From Cyclobacteriaceae bacterium (GTDB lineage: Bacteria; Bacteroidota; Bacteroidia; Cytophagales; Cyclobacteriaceae): DNA of 64,000 nt. The first letter of the stretch is position 1; each line of letters opens with the position of its first letter. This document shows positions 60,324-64,000 of the stretch, one piece after another. The DNA is taken from the NCBI GenBank assembly GCA_019694875.1, contig JAIBBC010000001.1, positions 310,001 to 374,000 on the forward strand, read 5' to 3'. Under the pieces are notes generated by a model, which worked only from the letters and a program-made list of their open reading frames with translations, made no database searches and had not been told where the DNA came from. A program made the position numbers and the translations under genes.

Positions 60324-61328
60324 TCAGGATTCTTCCTGATAGTAAAGTTTGTAATATTTGCGGCCGTTCTCGTCCGTACCCCGTTCAATCAGTTCACGGT
60401 TTCCGTGGATATAAACGTGAAAATTCTTATCTAATTTCAATACCGACTTAAAAATCCGTGCCTGGCGTTTAACGGCCTGTTGCGAAATATCAAATTCCCG
60501 ATTCACTTCCAACAACCCGCCTTTGTCGTACGATTGAAATGCATCAATTACCTGCTTGTCCTGAAGAACTTCGTCTTCAAATTCCTGCATGGTAAAGGAA
60601 TCGCGGTTCTTGAAATATTTTACCGAGCGGTTCAGCAAATCGATCTGATCGGCTTTTTCAATTTCAAATTGTTCCGGTAACGAATCCGTGATGAATGATT
60701 TTGTCAGCGACATCAGCCGGCTTGTGTTATTCAGCGGATCCTGCTTGAGCTGGATGTTAAGGAAATCATTCTTCCAATACTCCGCATCTACCGGGGCATG
60801 ATCAATGCTGAACACTGTATATGGCTCGTTAGTGAAAACAATCAGGCAGGCCTTGTCGTGCTTGCGGCCGCTGATGCCTCTCCGAAATTTCAACTCTCCT
60901 TTTCCACCGCGAAGGCTGCTCTCCACAAAAGACTCTTTGTTCTCAACTTTATAAATGCCCAGCGCCTCGCATAAATTTCCATTATACATCACGTCCGCGA
61001 ACTTGATTACGAACACATCACCATCTTTTATGTTGGGATGTGTGGATACTGATTTTAAATGTTTGCAAATGTTCACCGATCCGATCACGAAATTACCATC
61101 ACCATAAAGCTCCCTGGCAAGGTTATGCAACGGGTTGGATCCGGGGTCTTTAAATTCCCAGGTCGATCCCGCAGAAATAAAAGGCTTTAAAAATATAGCC
61201 CTGATAAGGGTATTTTCCTCTTCGTTGCTGATGTCCGTTTCTTCCGTATTCAATTGTGTGTTAGCTTCGTCTGTGCTAACGCGATGGAAAATAAGGCTTT
61301 CGGCCACAGCCTGATCAATGGAAAGCAT
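60324..61328 (-). CDS. 37-kDa nucleoid-associated protein (NdpA/YejK family)
   Basis: 334 residues. Family motifs: the central KFADVMYNGNLCEALGIYKVE, LRGGKGELKFRRGISGRKHDKACLIV, and a final SVLKLDKNFHVYIHG. The NdpA/YejK family is associated with the nucleoid and sometimes with phage defence contexts; no such context is evident. Single gene. Confidence 0.85.
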   Translation of the reverse strand: MLSIDQAVAESLIFHRVSTDEANTQLNTEETDISNEEENTLIRAIFLKPFISAGSTWEFKDPGSNPLHNLARELYGDGNFVIGSVNICKHLKSVSTHPNIKDGDVFVIKFADVMYNGNLCEALGIYKVENKESFVESSLRGGKGELKFRRGISGRKHDKACLIVFTNEPYTVFSIDHAPVDAEYWKNDFLNIQLKQDPLNNTSRLMSLTKSFITDSLPEQFEIEKADQIDLLNRSVKYFKNRDSFTMQEFEDEVLQDKQVIDAFQSYDKGGLLEVNREFDISQQAVKRQARIFKSVLKLDKNFHVYIHGNRELIERGTDENGRKYYKLYYQEES

Positions 61329-61500
61329 ATTGCGTAGTGGTTAAAAAGCCTAAATGTCATGTTTTGCGGGATAACATTCAAGCTTCGCAGGATGCCGAAA
61401 ACTTTTAGGATTTGAGATATCCGAAGAACCGGACTTCTCCGTTAGAACATTACCCTGCTTGAACTTTTATAAGAACCTCGGATTATTAACCCCCACTCCT

Positions 61501-64000
61501 ATGTTCTCCAACTACCTGCTTCTGGCTATCCGAAACATTCTTAAACAGCGCGGTTACGCGATTGTGAACACGATTGGGCTGTCGGTCGGATTGGCTGCTG
61601 CTATTTTCATTTTGCTGTACGTGCGTGATGAGCTTACGTTCGACACCATCCACCCGAACGCTGCACAAACCTACCGGATGGGATATTGGCTACAGGGCTC
61701 GAACGGAGAAGTGAACAAGTTTCCCGAAGTACCTGCCGGATGGGACAATTACCTGAAGGATGCCTATCCCCAGGTGACACACGCAGGCAGTTATCTTCAG
61801 TATGGCATGCCAACCAGCATTCATGATGAGGTGGCCGACAAGATTATTCTCACGGAGTCAATTATCTGGGCCGAGCCCGGCATGCGCGACATGCTTGCGA
61901 TTTCGTTTATCACCGGTGATGCGAACACGGCACTTCAGGAACCAAATAGTTTGATTATCTCAGAAACAGCTGCGCAGAAATTATTCGCAGATGGCGATGC
62001 ACTCGACAAGCGCGTTACGATAACACACCAGTGGGTAACCAACAATGAAAAGGTTGATATGGTAGTGAAGGGTGTCTATCGCGATTTTCCGACCAACTCT
62101 CACATCAGGCCGCAATACATCGCCAATGTTTACACGCTTAAAAAATTCAATGAAAACCTGGAGAAGCGTTTGAATACCAGCATGGGTGCAGAAAATGACT
62201 TGTTGTGGACTCAAAGTTATTTTACATGCACCGATGAAAAACAGATTCCGGTTATGGTGGATGACCTGCAGAAACGGGCCAATGCTATCATTGCTCAACT
62301 CAAGCTCGATATCAAGTTCAAGCCGATGATCCGAAAACTCACGGACGTACACTTCGACAAAGAAATGGATTGGTCGGTATCGCATAAATCGGCCGACAAA
62401 AATTACATGTACATCTTTATTACCATTGCTATCCTTATCCTGGTTGTGGCGAGCGTTAACTACATCAACCTGGCCGTTGCCAAATCAGTAACGCGGGCAA
62501 AAGAAATCGGACTCCGAAAAACATTTGGCAGTCAGCGAACGCAACTGTTCATTCAATTCATGCTCGAATCGTTCCTGCTGGTGATGGTTTCGGTTGCCAT
62601 GGCTCTTTTGTTTGTGATGCTGCTGCTTCCGCAATTCAACTCACTCACCGAAAAAACATTTTCGATAAGTCATCTTGTCGAGCCCGGAATGCTGCTTATC
62701 CTGCTGAGCGTAATTCTCTTTGTTACGTTATTGGGCGGAAGTTATCCCGCTTTGTTTATTTCGGGTTTCCAGCCAGCTTCGGTGTTAAAAGGAAAATTTG
62801 CATTCCGGAAAGGGTCAAATGTGTTCCGTCAGTTTCTGATCGGATTACAGTTTACGGTAGCATTAATTCTTTTGATAGGAAGCGTAATTCTTGTCCGGCA
62901 GATGAGTTTGATGCGAAATTCAAAACTGAATGAAGCCGGGGAACAGGTGGTGTCAATTCGCTTTGGTGGCTTTGGTGGTAAAACAACCGACTCGCAGTAT
63001 AATGTTTACAAGAACATGCTATTGCAGGATCCGCAGATCGAATCGGTAACGCTCGCCAATCATTTACCCAGGCTTGATCATTTCGGCCCAATCAATATGC
63101 GCTTTACATTTCCTGACGTTCAGGAAGAACCGCTGGAATGGTTTCAGTTGAATGGCGATTATGATTTCCCGAAAACATTCGCGTTGAAATTTATCGCAGG
63201 CCGCACATTTGATCCTCAAAACGTGACGGACTCAACTGCCATCATTCTGAATGAAACAGCTGTGAAGTTATTGAAGCTTACCCCCAATGAAGCAATTGGT
63301 CAGGCGGTGATGCGGCCGGCCAACAGTTACTATTACATCGATCCGAGGGATAGCTTGTCAAACAACAAACCTCTTTACGGAAAAATTATCGGTGTTGTGG
63401 AAGACTTCCCCTTCCGGTCCATGAATCATAAAATAGAACCGCTCGGCATAGCGGGTAAACCGCATTTTGATGACCGGATCATTCACGTCCGTGTGAATGC
63501 AAAAAAGATCGGGGAAAAAATTCAGTCGATGGAGAAGACCTGGAAACAGGTTTTTCCGCAGTTTGGGTTTGATCACTGGTTTTTGGACGATGAATTCGGC
63601 CGGATGTACGAACAGGAAACCAAGATTGCCGGGCTCACCGAAAAATTTTCCATTCTGGCGATGCTGATCACGTGCATCGGCTTGTATGGACTCGCTTCGT
63701 TTATGGCGCAACAGCGCACGCGTGAAATCGGCATCCGTAAAGCATTGGGCAGCAGCAGCGCCCAGATAATAACCTTATTGCTAAGCGTGTTTGGAAAGTT
63801 GCTCCTGATAGCTTCGCTGGTGGCTATACCGGTAACGTATCTGCTCACTTCAAAATGGCTGGAACGTTTCGCCTATCAAACTCCGCTTTCAGTTTGGGTA
63901 TTTGTATTGTGTCTCCTTACGATTGCGATTGTTACTCTCTTAACCGTTGGATTTGAAACCTGGCGTGCTGCCCGCACAAATCCGGTTGAGTCGTTGCGGC
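61501..64000 (+). CDS. FtsX/MacB-type ABC transporter permease (partial, 3' end outside window)
   Basis: Starts at ATG 61501 and runs open for 833 codons to the right edge; only the last few residues are missing, since VESLR is near the usual C-terminus. N-terminal helix (GYAIVNTIGLSVGLAAAIFILLYV), MacB-like periplasmic domain, helices with SVTRAKEIGLRKTFGSQ, a second periplasmic domain and a final bundle with REIGIRKALGSSSAQI. Divergent from the nucleoid-associated protein gene. Related to the permease at 56684. Confidence 0.9.
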   Translation, partial: MFSNYLLLAIRNILKQRGYAIVNTIGLSVGLAAAIFILLYVRDELTFDTIHPNAAQTYRMGYWLQGSNGEVNKFPEVPAGWDNYLKDAYPQVTHAGSYLQYGMPTSIHDEVADKIILTESIIWAEPGMRDMLAISFITGDANTALQEPNSLIISETAAQKLFADGDALDKRVTITHQWVTNNEKVDMVVKGVYRDFPTNSHIRPQYIANVYTLKKFNENLEKRLNTSMGAENDLLWTQSYFTCTDEKQIPVMVDDLQKRANAIIAQLKLDIKFKPMIRKLTDVHFDKEMDWSVSHKSADKNYMYIFITIAILILVVASVNYINLAVAKSVTRAKEIGLRKTFGSQRTQLFIQFMLESFLLVMVSVAMALLFVMLLLPQFNSLTEKTFSISHLVEPGMLLILLSVILFVTLLGGSYPALFISGFQPASVLKGKFAFRKGSNVFRQFLIGLQFTVALILLIGSVILVRQMSLMRNSKLNEAGEQVVSIRFGGFGGKTTDSQYNVYKNMLLQDPQIESVTLANHLPRLDHFGPINMRFTFPDVQEEPLEWFQLNGDYDFPKTFALKFIAGRTFDPQNVTDSTAIILNETAVKLLKLTPNEAIGQAVMRPANSYYYIDPRDSLSNNKPLYGKIIGVVEDFPFRSMNHKIEPLGIAGKPHFDDRIIHVRVNAKKIGEKIQSMEKTWKQVFPQFGFDHWFLDDEFGRMYEQETKIAGLTEKFSILAMLITCIGLYGLASFMAQQRTREIGIRKALGSSSAQIITLLLSVFGKLLLIASLVAIPVTYLLTSKWLERFAYQTPLSVWVFVLCLLTIAIVTLLTVGFETWRAARTNPVESLR

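Noticed and set aside
1-64000. Nitrite reductase nirS or nirK, nitrate reductase, nosR
   Set aside because: None found; the window shows NO and N2O reduction only.
1-64000. CRISPR arrays, IS elements, rRNA genes
   Set aside because: No regularly spaced repeats, transposase genes or rRNA sequence seen.

Overview
The window is from a Bacteroidota chromosome. Evidence: a SusC/SusD pair, a type IX secretion C-terminal sorting domain, clade II (Sec-exported lipoprotein) nitrous oxide reductase, promoter -7 boxes of the TAnnTTTG type, and few Shine-Dalgarno sequences. The lineage may be Cytophagales-like, but I cannot fix the order from sequence alone.

Region 1 (about 0.7-37 kb) is an anaerobic nitrogen-oxide and low-oxygen metabolism island. 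It holds a quinol nitric oxide reductase (norZ), a complete nos operon (cytochrome c, nosZ, nosL fusion, nosD, nosF, nosY), two RIC iron-centre repair proteins, a group III truncated haemoglobin, an NnrS-like protein and a heme-copper-oxidase-like membrane protein. It also holds oxygen-independent or low-oxygen biosynthesis genes: hemN, class II ribonucleotide reductase, nadA-nadB, U32 protein plus ferredoxin, queD and pdxH. No nitrite reductase (nirS/nirK) is visible. Two Crp/Fnr paralogues are encoded inside the island. About fourteen intergenic copies of a palindrome TATGA-N6-TCATA sit upstream of nearly every transcription unit. Most have a TAnnTTTG-like -7 box centred 33 bp from the palindrome centre, which is class II activator geometry (about -41.5). 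This reads as one local regulon that switches on NO/N2O respiration together with anaerobic-compatible versions of core biosynthesis. Two genes in it are broken: pdxH by an exact 10-bp tandem duplication and a PAS sensor gene by a 1-nt deletion.

Region 2 (about 37.2-41.3 kb) looks like a small integrated element: four small genes of unknown function and a large serine recombinase. The recombinase reading frame runs on through the terminator and both genes of a tRNA-Leu pair on the opposite strand, so the element is inserted next to this tRNA locus. Whether the element is only about 4 kb or includes the whole upstream island cannot be decided here, because no left junction is visible.

Region 3 (about 41.4-53.3 kb) is a nutrient-uptake locus: subtilisin-like protease, periplasmic S51 cyanophycinase, two beta-propeller lipoproteins, SusD, SusC and a second, T9SS-secreted S51 cyanophycinase. 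It resembles a polysaccharide utilisation locus in which the glycosidases are replaced by cyanophycinases, so cyanophycin or a related isopeptide polymer is the likely substrate.

Region 4 (53.4-64 kb) is ordinary chromosome: TonB-domain lipoprotein, LemA and DUF3137, two large FtsX/MacB-type ABC permeases (the second cut by the window end), a DUF1080 protein, a 37-kDa nucleoid-associated protein and small hypotheticals. The left edge carries the 5' part of a GIY-YIG nuclease gene.
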